DNA from: Vulcanimicrobiota bacterium
GTDB taxonomy: Bacteria > Vulcanimicrobiota > Xenobia > Xenobiales > JADMJV01
DNA: 40,022 nucleotides
Assembly: GCA_017307785.1 (NCBI GenBank)
Contig: JAFKGI010000062.1
Span: 1-40,022 of the forward strand
Direction of reading: 5' to 3'
Below, piece after piece: positions 24,188-32,301 of the stretch. The notes beneath the pieces are model-generated. The model was not told the DNA's origin, did no database searches, and saw only the letters and a program-made list of their open reading frames with translations. Each line of letters starts with the position of its first letter. Position 1 is the stretch's first letter. The translations under genes and the position numbers were made by a program.

Positions 24188-25030
24188 ATGCCTGGAACCC
24201 TGGCGAGAATGCTGGGGGCGATGACCGAGCGTGAGTGGCGTTTTTTGATGGAAGGCTCCAATGTGCCGAAGATGGTGTATCGGAGCCGCACGGGGTTTCC
24301 CACTCCACAGCCGGTCTGGTGCCTGCGCGACGGCGATGACCTGGTGACCGTGACCTGGAGCAAGACTCCCCTGGTGGAGTCGATCGAGCGGGGGGAATCC
24401 GTGCAGGTGTGGGTGGACCTGGAAGATGGCCACGTAACCGCGGCCTATGAAGGCGAAGCCGTGGTGGTGGACGACCCGACCGAAGTGGAGATCTGGTCTC
24501 AGTGGATCTGGCGCCACTTCCGGGGAGCCACCAAGGCCGCCCTTTCCCCCAGCCGCTGCGATGTATTGGTGCGATTTACGCCGGTGCATTGCTCCGAGTC
24601 CAGCGCCGAGCAGGCGTATCAGCTGCGCCACGGGTTCGCCGACGATACCGGTCAGACGTTGCAGGCCAAGTTGCTCTACAACCTCAATGACCTGCTGCAG
24701 AACCTCTACTTGAGCCCGCTGCCCAACCTGGACGCCCTGAACTTGATTCGCAGCAGCGATCTGGGTCAGGAACTGCCGGCGATGGACGTCTTTCGCGTGC
24801 CAGCCTCCAAGCTGCTGGCGGGAGAAGCTCTGGGCAGCTTTCTCGAAGCCTTGATGGAGAACGGGCCCGAGTGGATCAACGTGCGCGTTTATCTGGACAA
24901 CGGCGTACCGCAGCTGCTGGCTTTCTCGGCGCAAAATCCATCGCGCAGCGCATCCCGCGAGATCGATCCTCGGGTGGGCGCCAAATTTATGATGTCGTGG
25001 CGCGGCGATACGAAAGTGGCTCTGATATGA
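24188..25030 (+). CDS. FMN-barrel (pyridoxamine oxidase-like) protein with unknown C-terminal domain
   Basis: The product is up to 280 residues from ATG 24188; ATG 24221 (MTEREWRFLMEGSNVPKMVY), with GGGG just upstream, is also plausible. The first 110 residues resemble the pyridoxamine 5'-phosphate oxidase-like split barrel: VYRSRTGFPTPQPVWCLRDG, LVTVTWSKTPLVESIERG, and SVQVWVDLEDG with AYEGEAVVVDDP. The rest (residues 120-280) is unrecognised and contains RVPASKLLAGEALGSFLEA. It overlaps the next gene by ATGA. The split-barrel call is by pattern and is moderate. Confidence 0.6.
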   Translation: MPGTLARMLGAMTEREWRFLMEGSNVPKMVYRSRTGFPTPQPVWCLRDGDDLVTVTWSKTPLVESIERGESVQVWVDLEDGHVTAAYEGEAVVVDDPTEVEIWSQWIWRHFRGATKAALSPSRCDVLVRFTPVHCSESSAEQAYQLRHGFADDTGQTLQAKLLYNLNDLLQNLYLSPLPNLDALNLIRSSDLGQELPAMDVFRVPASKLLAGEALGSFLEALMENGPEWINVRVYLDNGVPQLLAFSAQNPSRSASREIDPRVGAKFMMSWRGDTKVALI

Positions 25031-25509
25031 AAAAAGCGATCTGGCTCTTGTTGCTGGCGACTTCGCTGGCGGGAGCGGAGACGCTCTCCCCCCTGGTGGA
25101 CGTGCCGCTGGAAGCGGTGAGCAAGGCTCCTGGTGGCTCGCGCTTTTATCGTTTGAACCAGCTCAAGTGCCTGTTTTCCGCCAGTCCCAAGGGTTGGCGT
25201 ATCCTCCACGAGCAGACCGACGGCCACTACAAGGTGCTGGACCAGGGACGTCAGGGATGGTTCGGGGACGGCCCACAACTGCAGTTTGACTGGTTTATGC
25301 GGCCGCACGGCGCCGGTTTTGTGCTGCATACCGACACGGCCGTTTCCTGGGAAGGCATGGTTTTCCCCAAAGGGACGATGGGGGCGCCCGTGCACTGGAG
25401 CCTGAACGATCGGCTGGTGCGCTCGGACTACGATGCTCACGGCGTCTTCTGCGTGGAAGCGGGCCAAAAACGTTTCCGTTGGACCGGTCACGGTTTCCGG
25501 CAAAAATAG
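25027..25509 (+). CDS. Small secreted protein, function unknown
   Basis: The 160-residue protein starts at an ATG that overlaps the upstream stop (ATGA) and has a signal peptide (MKKAIWLLLLATSLAGA). The mature part is rich in aromatic residues with likely beta strands (GWRILHEQTDGHYKVLDQG, QFDWFMRPHGAGFVLHTD, FRWTGHG). I do not recognise a family. It is followed ten bases later by the glycosyltransferase fusion gene, with which it may be co-transcribed. Confidence 0.65.
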   Translation: MKKAIWLLLLATSLAGAETLSPLVDVPLEAVSKAPGGSRFYRLNQLKCLFSASPKGWRILHEQTDGHYKVLDQGRQGWFGDGPQLQFDWFMRPHGAGFVLHTDTAVSWEGMVFPKGTMGAPVHWSLNDRLVRSDYDAHGVFCVEAGQKRFRWTGHGFRQK

Positions 25510-25519
25510 GGGGTAAGTT

Positions 25520-26803
25520 TTGCCAGAGATCAGCGTGATCGTTCCGGTCCTCAATGGGGAGAAGTATCTCAAGCAGGGCCTGGATTCCATTCCGCGCGAC
25601 CTGGACGTGCAGCTGATCGTGGTGGACGACGGCTCCAGCGATGCCAGCGTGGAAATCGCCCTGAAGGCCGGGGCTCAGGTGCTGCGGGCGGAAGGGCCGG
25701 CCCGAGGCCCGGCGGCGGCCCGCAATCGAGGGCTGAAAGCCGTGACCGCTCCCCTGATTGCTTTCCTGGATGCCGATGACTGGTGGCCAGAGGGATCGCT
25801 GCAGGAACGACTGCAGGTGCTGCGCGAGAATCCCGAGATCCAGGTGGTTCAGGGACTGATCGAAACCCGTGAAAACGGGGACCTGTCGGAACACGTTGCC
25901 AAGCGCCGGCTACCCGACCCTACCTACAACGTGAATCTGGGCGCCTGCCTGTTCCGCCGAGAAGTGCTCGAACAGGCCGGTCCATTTGATGAAAGCCTGC
26001 GCTTTGGGGAAGACACCGACTTTTTCATGAAGCTCTGGGAAACGGAAGTCCGGAAGCGGTTTCTGCTCACGACTTGTCTTTACTATCGCCTGCATCAGAC
26101 CAACATGACGGCGGAGGGTCCGCAGGACATGCTGACCAATCTGAAGCTGCTGAAGCGGCACAAGGACCGCGTCAAGGACACCATGTCCGAGAAGAAAATT
26201 CCCTGGGACCGCTTTGTCGGCTGGACGCCCCCTACGCTACCCGCCAACAAGCACTATACCCAGGATTACGTGAGCGTTCGGGTGCCGCTCTGGAAGCAGT
26301 GGTTCGTTCAGTTCCGGGATGCAAGCGACCTGGCAATTCTGGAACTGGGTTCCTATGAGGGAAAATCGGCCGAGTGGTTTCTGGAGAACCTGTGCACGCA
26401 TCCTTCGGCTCGCCTAACTTGCGTCGACTTCTTCGCGGATGTGCGCATCGAGGCGCGCTTTGACCACAACCTGAGCGAGGCTTTGCTGAGCGGACGCGTT
26501 CTCAAGGTCAAGGAGCCGACACACCGCTGGCTGGCCGCTCAGGAAGCCCGGCCGGCCTACGACTTGATCTACGTAGACGCATCCCATCGAGCCGGGGATG
26601 TGTTGCTGGACGCGATGCTGAGTTGGCGTTTGCTGCGACCGGGGGGGTGCATGCTGCTGGACGACTATCTGTGGCAGTTCGGAAAGGATCCGCTGGAGCG
26701 GCCGCAACTGGCGATCGACTTGTTGCTGGAGGCGAAATTGGAGGGAATGGAGCTGGTTTACCGCGGTTATCAGGTGCTTGTGACCAAAACCTCCGGTGGC
26801 TGA
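25520..26803 (+). CDS. Family 2 glycosyltransferase fused to a class I methyltransferase
   Basis: The 427-residue protein has two domains. The N-terminal GT2 domain (about residues 1-220) has ISVIVPVLNGEKYL, the nucleotide-binding VVDDGSSD, ARNRGL, and the metal motif FLDADDWW near residue 82, then GEDTDFFMKLW with the catalytic-region acid. The C-terminal domain (about residues 260-425) is a SAM-dependent methyltransferase: ILELGSYEGKSAEWF near residue 273, LTCVDFFAD, YDLIYVDASH and LRPGGCMLLDDYLW. A TTG start with AGGGGG upstream is used. It overlaps the HprK-related gene by 8 bases. The likely role is a sugar transfer and methylation step for a surface glycan or modified peptide; the substrate is unknown. 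Confidence 0.88.
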   Translation: MPEISVIVPVLNGEKYLKQGLDSIPRDLDVQLIVVDDGSSDASVEIALKAGAQVLRAEGPARGPAAARNRGLKAVTAPLIAFLDADDWWPEGSLQERLQVLRENPEIQVVQGLIETRENGDLSEHVAKRRLPDPTYNVNLGACLFRREVLEQAGPFDESLRFGEDTDFFMKLWETEVRKRFLLTTCLYYRLHQTNMTAEGPQDMLTNLKLLKRHKDRVKDTMSEKKIPWDRFVGWTPPTLPANKHYTQDYVSVRVPLWKQWFVQFRDASDLAILELGSYEGKSAEWFLENLCTHPSARLTCVDFFADVRIEARFDHNLSEALLSGRVLKVKEPTHRWLAAQEARPAYDLIYVDASHRAGDVLLDAMLSWRLLRPGGCMLLDDYLWQFGKDPLERPQLAIDLLLEAKLEGMELVYRGYQVLVTKTSGG

Positions 26804-27863
26804 CGGAACTCGGGAGGAACGGGCCGAGTTCTTCGGGTCCCTGCAGCGCGTGTTCGAGCAGGCCCACGCTGGGGGCGGTAGTCGCTGGGATGGCCAGTTG
26901 GGTGAGCATCGATTTTGTCTGCGGGGCGCCGGCGAAACCCTGTTGCCTCGCTTGACGCCCGCTCTGAGCCATCTTCAGGTTCCGTCGGGCGAGGCGCAGC
27001 TAACCGTTTGCCTGTGGGACAGTGAATCGACCGGGGTGTCGTTACCGCTGCTGGCTCAGGCTTTCTTTGAGGCGGTTTCGGCCAACTGTTGGAGTTGGCT
27101 CGACCCTCGGTTCGAACTGCGTGGCTTCAACGACGAACGTTTTCGCTGCGTCTATCGACTGGGGCCCACCAATATTTTGAGCTTCCTGGATCGGGAGACC
27201 TCCACCGCGCTCTACTGGATGCAGAAAGCATCCGACCTGCCCTACTGGGAAATCGGCTCGCCTTTGCAGACGATCTTGAACTGGTGGTCGGCCGAAAACG
27301 GCCTGCAGTATGTGCACGCGGCCGGTGTGGGCAGCGCGGCGGGCGGCCTATTGCTGACAGGACCCGGCGGTTCCGGCAAGTCCACCACGGCGCTGGCCTG
27401 CCTGGAGGCGGGCATGGGCTATCTGGGGGACGATTACTGCCTGGTCTCTGATCGCGAGGTCTTCAGCCTTTACTCCACCGCCAAACTGGTGGGCGAGGAG
27501 GATTTGCAGCGCTTTCCCGGCTTGCGCGGCTGGGTGGAGAACGAGGAACGGGCCGAGGGCGAAAAGATCTTGCTCAACCTGGCCCGCCATCGGCCTCAGA
27601 GCCTTTTAGGGAGGGCTCCCCTGAAAGCGGTCGTGATCCCTAGAGTGCACGGACCCGGGCCTTCGCGATTGCGCCAGGTGCGGGGAGCCGAAGCCTTGTT
27701 GGCGCTGGCCCCCACCACCCTTTTTCAGCTGGCCGGTTCACAGCAACTGGGGATGTCGCGCATGAAGCAACTGTTGGGAAACCACCCATGCTATGTGCTG
27801 GAACTGGGCCCGGAAATCAGAGCCGTGCCGGCCTTACTGCAGGAGCTTCTGGACAGCCTCTAG
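26796..27863 (+). CDS. HprK-related kinase
   Basis: The 355-residue protein has an N-terminal region of about 160 residues with no clear match, then the HPr kinase-like domain: LQYVHAAGVGS, Walker A GPGGSGKST near residue 188, and YLGDDYCLVSD, the acidic block typical of this group. Related kinases stand next to PqqD proteins in several bacterial lineages (HPr-rel-type systems and lasso peptide clusters, where a homologue phosphorylates a peptide). It starts with GTG inside the previous gene and ends 13 bases before the pqqD-like gene. The real HPr and PTS genes are not nearby. The substrate may be a peptide or a sugar; this is inference. Confidence 0.85.
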   Translation: MADGTREERAEFFGSLQRVFEQAHAGGGSRWDGQLGEHRFCLRGAGETLLPRLTPALSHLQVPSGEAQLTVCLWDSESTGVSLPLLAQAFFEAVSANCWSWLDPRFELRGFNDERFRCVYRLGPTNILSFLDRETSTALYWMQKASDLPYWEIGSPLQTILNWWSAENGLQYVHAAGVGSAAGGLLLTGPGGSGKSTTALACLEAGMGYLGDDYCLVSDREVFSLYSTAKLVGEEDLQRFPGLRGWVENEERAEGEKILLNLARHRPQSLLGRAPLKAVVIPRVHGPGPSRLRQVRGAEALLALAPTTLFQLAGSQQLGMSRMKQLLGNHPCYVLELGPEIRAVPALLQELLDSL

Positions 27864-27876
27864 GCCAGGATTTTCC

Positions 27877-28317
27877 GTGTCTTATGCCGTAAGCCGGAGC
27901 GTGCAAATTACCCTCAACGCAGAAGACATTGTTCACGAAACCCTGGACGGCGAGGTCGTGATCGTCAACCTCCGCAATGGTCGTTATTACAGCCTGGCCG
28001 ATGTTGGAGCCGCCTTCTGGGAGCAGATCGTGGCCGGCTCACAGGTTTCCCAACTGGTCGCTTTTGCCCGCTCACGATACGCGGACTCCGGCGAGATCGA
28101 AAGCGAAACCGATAAGTTCGTGAAAGAGCTGGTCGAGGAAGGCCTGGTCAAGCTTTCCCCGGGGGAAGCCGCCGTTGTAACCGTTTCCACGAGCCCTGAC
28201 GCTCCGCCGTTTCAGGCTCCGGTGCTGGCCAAGCACAAGGACATGGAAGGGCTGCTGTTGCTCGACCCTGTGCACGACGTGTCTGACCAGGGATGGCCCT
28301 CCGTTCAGGCTCCCTAA
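27877..28317 (+). CDS. PqqD-family protein with acidic C-terminal tail
   Basis: PqqD-like domains (RRE fold) bind leader peptides for modification enzymes. The 146-residue protein has the PqqD core at residues about 10-100: EDIVHETLDGEVVIVNL, GRYYSLADVGAAFWEQI, and LVEEGLVKL. A GTG start has AGGA seven bases upstream. The last 28 residues (HKDMEGLLLLDPVHDVSDQG and on) form a separate tail with a D-P-x-H-D-V core that looks conserved in this type of PqqD protein. A plain PqqD has about 90 residues, so the tail is extra. It lies between the HprK-related kinase and a GT2, in one operon. It may be a recognition tail or a precursor segment; not proven. Confidence 0.82.
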   Translation: MSYAVSRSVQITLNAEDIVHETLDGEVVIVNLRNGRYYSLADVGAAFWEQIVAGSQVSQLVAFARSRYADSGEIESETDKFVKELVEEGLVKLSPGEAAVVTVSTSPDAPPFQAPVLAKHKDMEGLLLLDPVHDVSDQGWPSVQAP

Positions 28318-28321
28318 AACC

Positions 28322-29011
28322 TTGCGTATCAGCGTAGTGGTGCCGGTTCACAACGATGAACGCTATCTGGCCGAGGCCATCGAGAGCATCCGCGCTAATT
28401 CCCTGGCCCCGTGCGAAGTGATCGTGGTAGACGATGGTTCTAGCGACGGCTCAGGTGATGTGGCCCGCAGCTTTGCGGAGGTCCGCTATGTCCGTCAGGA
28501 AGCGGCGGGCGCGGCCCAGGCACGCAATCACGGCATCTCGCTGTGCACAGGGGATTGGGTGGCTTTCCTGGACGCCGATGACCTGTGGACGCCGAACAAG
28601 TTGGAACTCCAGGCGGCGGCGCTGCTTCGCGACCCCGGTCTGGATGGTGTCTTCGGTTCGGTTGTGCAGTTCTCTCATCAAGAGGATCGACTGGTGGAAG
28701 AAGAGCCCAAGGTCGGACAACTGCTGGGCGGCTGGTTGGTGCGCCGTCAGCTTTTCGAGAGGGTGGGACTCTTTGACAGCCGCTACCGGATGGGAGAATT
28801 CATCGATTGGTGCCTGCGCTCGCAAGAGCTGGGATGCCGTTACGGCACGATACCCGAGGTGGTGCTGCGACGCCGGCTTCACGAGAGAAATATGGGCAGA
28901 ACCGAAAAAGAGAATCGCCAGGATTATGCCCGCGTCGTCATGGCCGCCCTGCGGCGCCGGAAATCCGGTCTATCGTCTCCAGATGATTCTGATTGCGTAA
29001 AAACCGATTGA
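28322..29011 (+). CDS. Family 2 glycosyltransferase
   Basis: The 229-residue GT2 has ISVVVPVHNDERYL, VVDDGSSDGS, AQARNHG and FLDADDLWTPNKL, with a later FDSRYRMGEFIDWCLR, which is the acceptor-side acidic region. A TTG start four bases after the pqqD stop indicates the same operon. It is short and lacks a membrane helix. The last about 25 codons overlap the convergent GT-B-like gene antisense (74 bases). It probably works with the GT2/methyltransferase fusion on the same product. Confidence 0.85.
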   Translation: MRISVVVPVHNDERYLAEAIESIRANSLAPCEVIVVDDGSSDGSGDVARSFAEVRYVRQEAAGAAQARNHGISLCTGDWVAFLDADDLWTPNKLELQAAALLRDPGLDGVFGSVVQFSHQEDRLVEEEPKVGQLLGGWLVRRQLFERVGLFDSRYRMGEFIDWCLRSQELGCRYGTIPEVVLRRRLHERNMGRTEKENRQDYARVVMAALRRRKSGLSSPDDSDCVKTD

Positions 29012-29984
29012 AGAAGAGGCCGGGCCACTCGTCCGCCAGGCGCTTTTCCACTCCTTGAGCTCGCCAGATGCTTTCCACCAGCTCGAAAAAACGTTGGCGA
29101 TGAATTTGCATTCGCCGTAGCGTCGAGTGGTGCACCTGCCACGGATCGAGTTGGCGGGAGAGCATCTCCGTGACGCCCTCGCATACCGCCTGGGGAGTGG
29201 CTTCCACTTCCAGAGCGCTCTGGGCGTCCCAGAAACAGTCGCGCCCTCCCCGGCTCGGAGTGGTGACCACGCCCAGGCCGCTCAACAGGTATTGCCCGGC
29301 GGCATACATGCTGCCCTCCGCTTCGGACAGACACAAACCCACGCCACAATCATTCAGCGAATGATTCAGCGCTGTCGAATCGAGCAGGCGATAGTTGCCC
29401 GCTTCCAGGTTGAAACAGTGGGCGCCGGCCAGATCTTGCTGAACCTTGCACACGTATTCCATGTCATCGACGACGGGAACGACATAGTAGATGAGCGCCA
29501 GGTCCTGGACTTCCGCGGCCAGTTCGTGACGCTTGAGTGGTACCAGACGAGCATCGTAGACGGCCCTATACCGTTTGGGCTGGCCGTCCAGCGGTCGAAA
29601 GACCCGTTCGTCGACGAAGGCATTGTGGTTGCAGTGGATGGCCTGCAAGCCCTGACGACGCCACTCCTCGACCGATTTCTCTTCGTTGCAGAGATGATGG
29701 AAATGAAGGTCGGGAAAGGCCTCCGCGCAGCGCGCGGCGATTTCCAGCGAACCCTGCAGCAGGTTTTCTTCGATGCCGCCGTGACAACAGAGCAAATGCA
29801 CGGGCTGGCCGCGCAAAGCCTGGAAAAGCATCTGAAAGTCCTCGAGGAAATCGGCCAGGGTGCCCTCGGCCATCTGGACATAGAGGATGGGGGGAGCCGC
29901 CGAAACCAGGGTGTAGGGTCCCTGCGTACGTCGCAACAAGCGCGCGAAACGAGGCACGAGTCGCGACGGGATTTCCTGGTTCAA
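28938..29984 (-). CDS. Glycosyltransferase-like (GT-B fold) protein
   Basis: The 348-residue protein starts with TTG at 29984 (TTGA overlap with the RUS-like gene). The C-terminal half has LCLSEAEGSMYAAGQYLLSG followed by VVTTPSRGGRDCFWD, close to the GT-B donor-site pattern (S-x-x-E-G, then a sugar-binding GG). The N-terminal half shows Rossmann-like strands (VHLLCCHGG, HFHHLCNEE). The overall assignment is family-level only. It is the second gene of the minus operon with the DUF647-like gene and is convergent with the GT2 gene. Confidence 0.65.
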   Translation of the reverse strand: MNQEIPSRLVPRFARLLRRTQGPYTLVSAAPPILYVQMAEGTLADFLEDFQMLFQALRGQPVHLLCCHGGIEENLLQGSLEIAARCAEAFPDLHFHHLCNEEKSVEEWRRQGLQAIHCNHNAFVDERVFRPLDGQPKRYRAVYDARLVPLKRHELAAEVQDLALIYYVVPVVDDMEYVCKVQQDLAGAHCFNLEAGNYRLLDSTALNHSLNDCGVGLCLSEAEGSMYAAGQYLLSGLGVVTTPSRGGRDCFWDAQSALEVEATPQAVCEGVTEMLSRQLDPWQVHHSTLRRMQIHRQRFFELVESIWRAQGVEKRLADEWPGLFFNRFLRNQNHLETIDRISGAAGRP

Positions 29985-31519
29985 GCGGCGTTCGACTTAC
30001 CGAGCAGCTGAGCCAGACGCTTCTTATCGGGGTTGGCGGCCATGGCCATCAGCTCGGCCCGATCGGTGGGAGGCAGCGCCGCTTTGGCGTCCCCTTTCCA
30101 CTCGCCCTCGACGGTCTTGAGCTGCAGACTGAGCGTGTTGGTGTGCCATCCGCCTTCGGACAGGCCCTGCCAGGCACCCAGGGGTTGGCCCAGGCCGCGA
30201 TGGGCCAGTTCCACCAGGGCGTTGGGGGCGTCTTTGTCGCCGACCAGCTCTTTGACGGCGTCGAAGAGCTTGGGGCGAGCCAGTTCCAGGTAGCGAGCCT
30301 GGGTGTAGGCGCGGAAAACATCTTCCAGGCCGGCATCGCGGCGCAAGGCCACCGAGGTTTTGCCGGACGGGTCGAAGTTGACCAGATACTTGTCGCTGCG
30401 GAAGGTGGAGAAGACGTCCTGCGGGTTGTTGTTGCCCTGCAGCAGGTCATCCACCTTGTGCACCAGCTGAACGGTGTCACTGCAGGGCACGGTGGCTTCG
30501 CCCACGATGGCCGACTTGAGGTTACCCAGCATGCTGGGTTCGGGAGCGTCCTGATATTTGCCGGTCTGCAGGAAGTTGTCGGAGAGTTGCTCCAGGTGTC
30601 CGCGCTGGATGGGCTCCATGCGGATGGACTTGGCCGCCTGCATGGCGCAGAACATCTGCACGGGCCCGAGCAGTGCGGCGGTGGCCAGGGCCGGCGAGAC
30701 GCCCAGCTTGTCGGCACCCCACTTGATGCCCATGGAAATGGGCGTGCCCAGCAGGCTGGCGCACAGTTCCTGAGTGGAGTTTTTGGAGGAAACCAGGCCC
30801 TTATTGTTCTTGGCCATGTGATTGAAGATGTTGACGTTGGCGGCGCCGCCCAGCGAGGAGGCGAAGGCGCCCGCCACTGAAGTGCCGAGAGCCAGCGGAA
30901 CATAGGACTTGGGAATGACCGAGAGCAGGCTGAGGGTAAGCAGCGAGTTGCTGACGGCCACCATGTTGTTGATGGTGTAGAAGCGGCGCGGATCTTTGTC
31001 GCCCTGCTGGCCCATGAAGGAAGCGCCCATGGAAGTGAAGCGCCAGGCGTAGGTGTTGATGGTCTGCGCCATGACGATTTTCTCGGTGGTGCCCAGGGCG
31101 ATGTGGGTGGCGTTCATGGTGACCGCCAGGTTGGAAAAGGAGATGGCCGAGCCGGCAATGGACGAGCCCAGCGACCAGGCGCGGAAGGGCAGGTATTCGG
31201 AAGCCACGTTCTCATCCATATTGGGCGGCAGCAGAATCTCTTTGGCCTTCTCCAGCCAGGGGTGAGGCAGGCGATTTTGCGGCAGCGAGGCGATCGAGTC
31301 CATGGCGTTGGCGCTGTTGGCGTAGATGACGAAGTGGTCGCCTTCGCGCGAGTAGGACTGGATGTGACCGGCTTCGACCAGCTTGTCCAGGCCTTCCAAG
31401 GTCATGTTCGCCGGCAATTTGCGGACGATGCGGAACATTTCGCCTTTTTGCTCGATGGTGGTGTCTTTGTAAAGTTTGCGCGGCAAATTAGGCTTCTGGG
31501 GCTGTTTTTGAATACGCAT
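29981..31519 (-). CDS. Bacterial DUF647/RUS-like membrane protein
   Basis: The 512-residue protein resembles the DUF647 family (plant ROOT UVB SENSITIVE proteins and animal RUSF1), as I recall its pattern. The matching order is: SEYLPFRAWSLGSSI (like the DYLPYQLWD block of plant RUS proteins), a middle helix-rich region with RRFYTINNMVAVSNSLLTL, ALGTSVAGAFASSLGGAANV, and HMAKNNKGLVSSKNSTQELC near residues 233-252 (like the H-x-A-x-x-N-N-x-A-D-x-S-A-K-D-x-S-Q-E block). The membrane segments match in position. The N-terminus (MRIQKQPQKPNLPRKLYKD) is polar and has no Sec signal. The C-terminal 150 residues are soluble. In eukaryotes these proteins relate to vitamin B6 homeostasis and UV-B response; nothing of that is implied for this gene. 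It is upstream of the GT-B-like gene. Confidence 0.72.
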   Translation of the reverse strand: MRIQKQPQKPNLPRKLYKDTTIEQKGEMFRIVRKLPANMTLEGLDKLVEAGHIQSYSREGDHFVIYANSANAMDSIASLPQNRLPHPWLEKAKEILLPPNMDENVASEYLPFRAWSLGSSIAGSAISFSNLAVTMNATHIALGTTEKIVMAQTINTYAWRFTSMGASFMGQQGDKDPRRFYTINNMVAVSNSLLTLSLLSVIPKSYVPLALGTSVAGAFASSLGGAANVNIFNHMAKNNKGLVSSKNSTQELCASLLGTPISMGIKWGADKLGVSPALATAALLGPVQMFCAMQAAKSIRMEPIQRGHLEQLSDNFLQTGKYQDAPEPSMLGNLKSAIVGEATVPCSDTVQLVHKVDDLLQGNNNPQDVFSTFRSDKYLVNFDPSGKTSVALRRDAGLEDVFRAYTQARYLELARPKLFDAVKELVGDKDAPNALVELAHRGLGQPLGAWQGLSEGGWHTNTLSLQLKTVEGEWKGDAKAALPPTDRAELMAMAANPDKKRLAQLLGKSNAA

Positions 31520-31622
31520 GTTGGGGGCAACTCCCTGTGGGGTGACCTCTGCTGGGTCACTCTCCGGGAGGCATCATAAGCCCTGGGTCAAGCCAGGTGT
31601 TTGCGAACCTGTGTCCGTTTCG

Positions 31623-32264
31623 TCAGCCGGCGTCCAAGACGGAAGCAGAGCCCGGTTTGCGATCTTTGAGGTTGGCCAGGAACTCTTTCAGCTTGGGCTT
31701 TTCCGCTTCGGGGATGGAGAGAATCGAGAGATGTGCCACCCAATATTTGTCGTCGCGCTGTTTGCACCAGTCGACTTTGGCCTCGATGTTGATGGGCGGC
31801 AACTGGGGGTCGTCCAGGTCCATGTGGAGGGTGAGCTCCAGGCCTTCTTCGACCTTGCCGTCCAGCACCAGGGTGGCTTCTTCCATAGAGACTTCCGAGG
31901 TGAGGGCGCGGAAGTTGGGCAAGGATTTGGAACGCACGGCGTAGGTGCGCATGTGGTGGGTCGGGTCGTTCTCGTCCAGCTTGTAGTACATCTGCTCTTT
32001 CTGACCGCTGATGGTGGCCAGGAAGATTTTCTCGATTTCGGCCAGACTTTCTTTGGGGCCGAGCACCTTGGCGGCGTAGCCTTCGGGCAGCCTCTGCACC
32101 ACCTGAATTTCCAGGTCGACATGCTGCTTGTTGGGCAGGTCGGCCACTCCTTCGACGGTCTGCCCGAGCTGCAGGCCTTTCGAGCAGCGGAATTTGACGA
32201 TGCCCTGGCCATAGTCGAAGACGGTGAAGTGGGCTTTGCCCATGTTTTTCAGAAAGTCGAACAT
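31623..32264 (-). CDS. PilZ-like domain protein
   Basis: The 213-residue protein has two parts. The N-terminal part (residues 1-95) is a beta-rich domain (HFTVFDYGQGIVKFRCSKG). The C-terminal part (residues about 105-190) looks like a PilZ-type barrel: HHMRTYAVRSKSLP, then a beta run (ATLVLDGKVEEGLELTLHMD) and EAKVDWCKQ with YWVAHLSILSI. The usual RxxxR/DxSxxG cyclic-di-GMP motifs are not present in full, so nucleotide binding is doubtful. It lies 37 bases after the CoA ligase gene in the same direction, possibly in that operon. Confidence 0.5.
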   Translation of the reverse strand: MFDFLKNMGKAHFTVFDYGQGIVKFRCSKGLQLGQTVEGVADLPNKQHVDLEIQVVQRLPEGYAAKVLGPKESLAEIEKIFLATISGQKEQMYYKLDENDPTHHMRTYAVRSKSLPNFRALTSEVSMEEATLVLDGKVEEGLELTLHMDLDDPQLPPINIEAKVDWCKQRDDKYWVAHLSILSIPEAEKPKLKEFLANLKDRKPGSASVLDAG

Positions 32265-32301
32265 AGCCGGGGGTTTTCTGCGGAGCCGGGTGGACGCCTG
32301 C

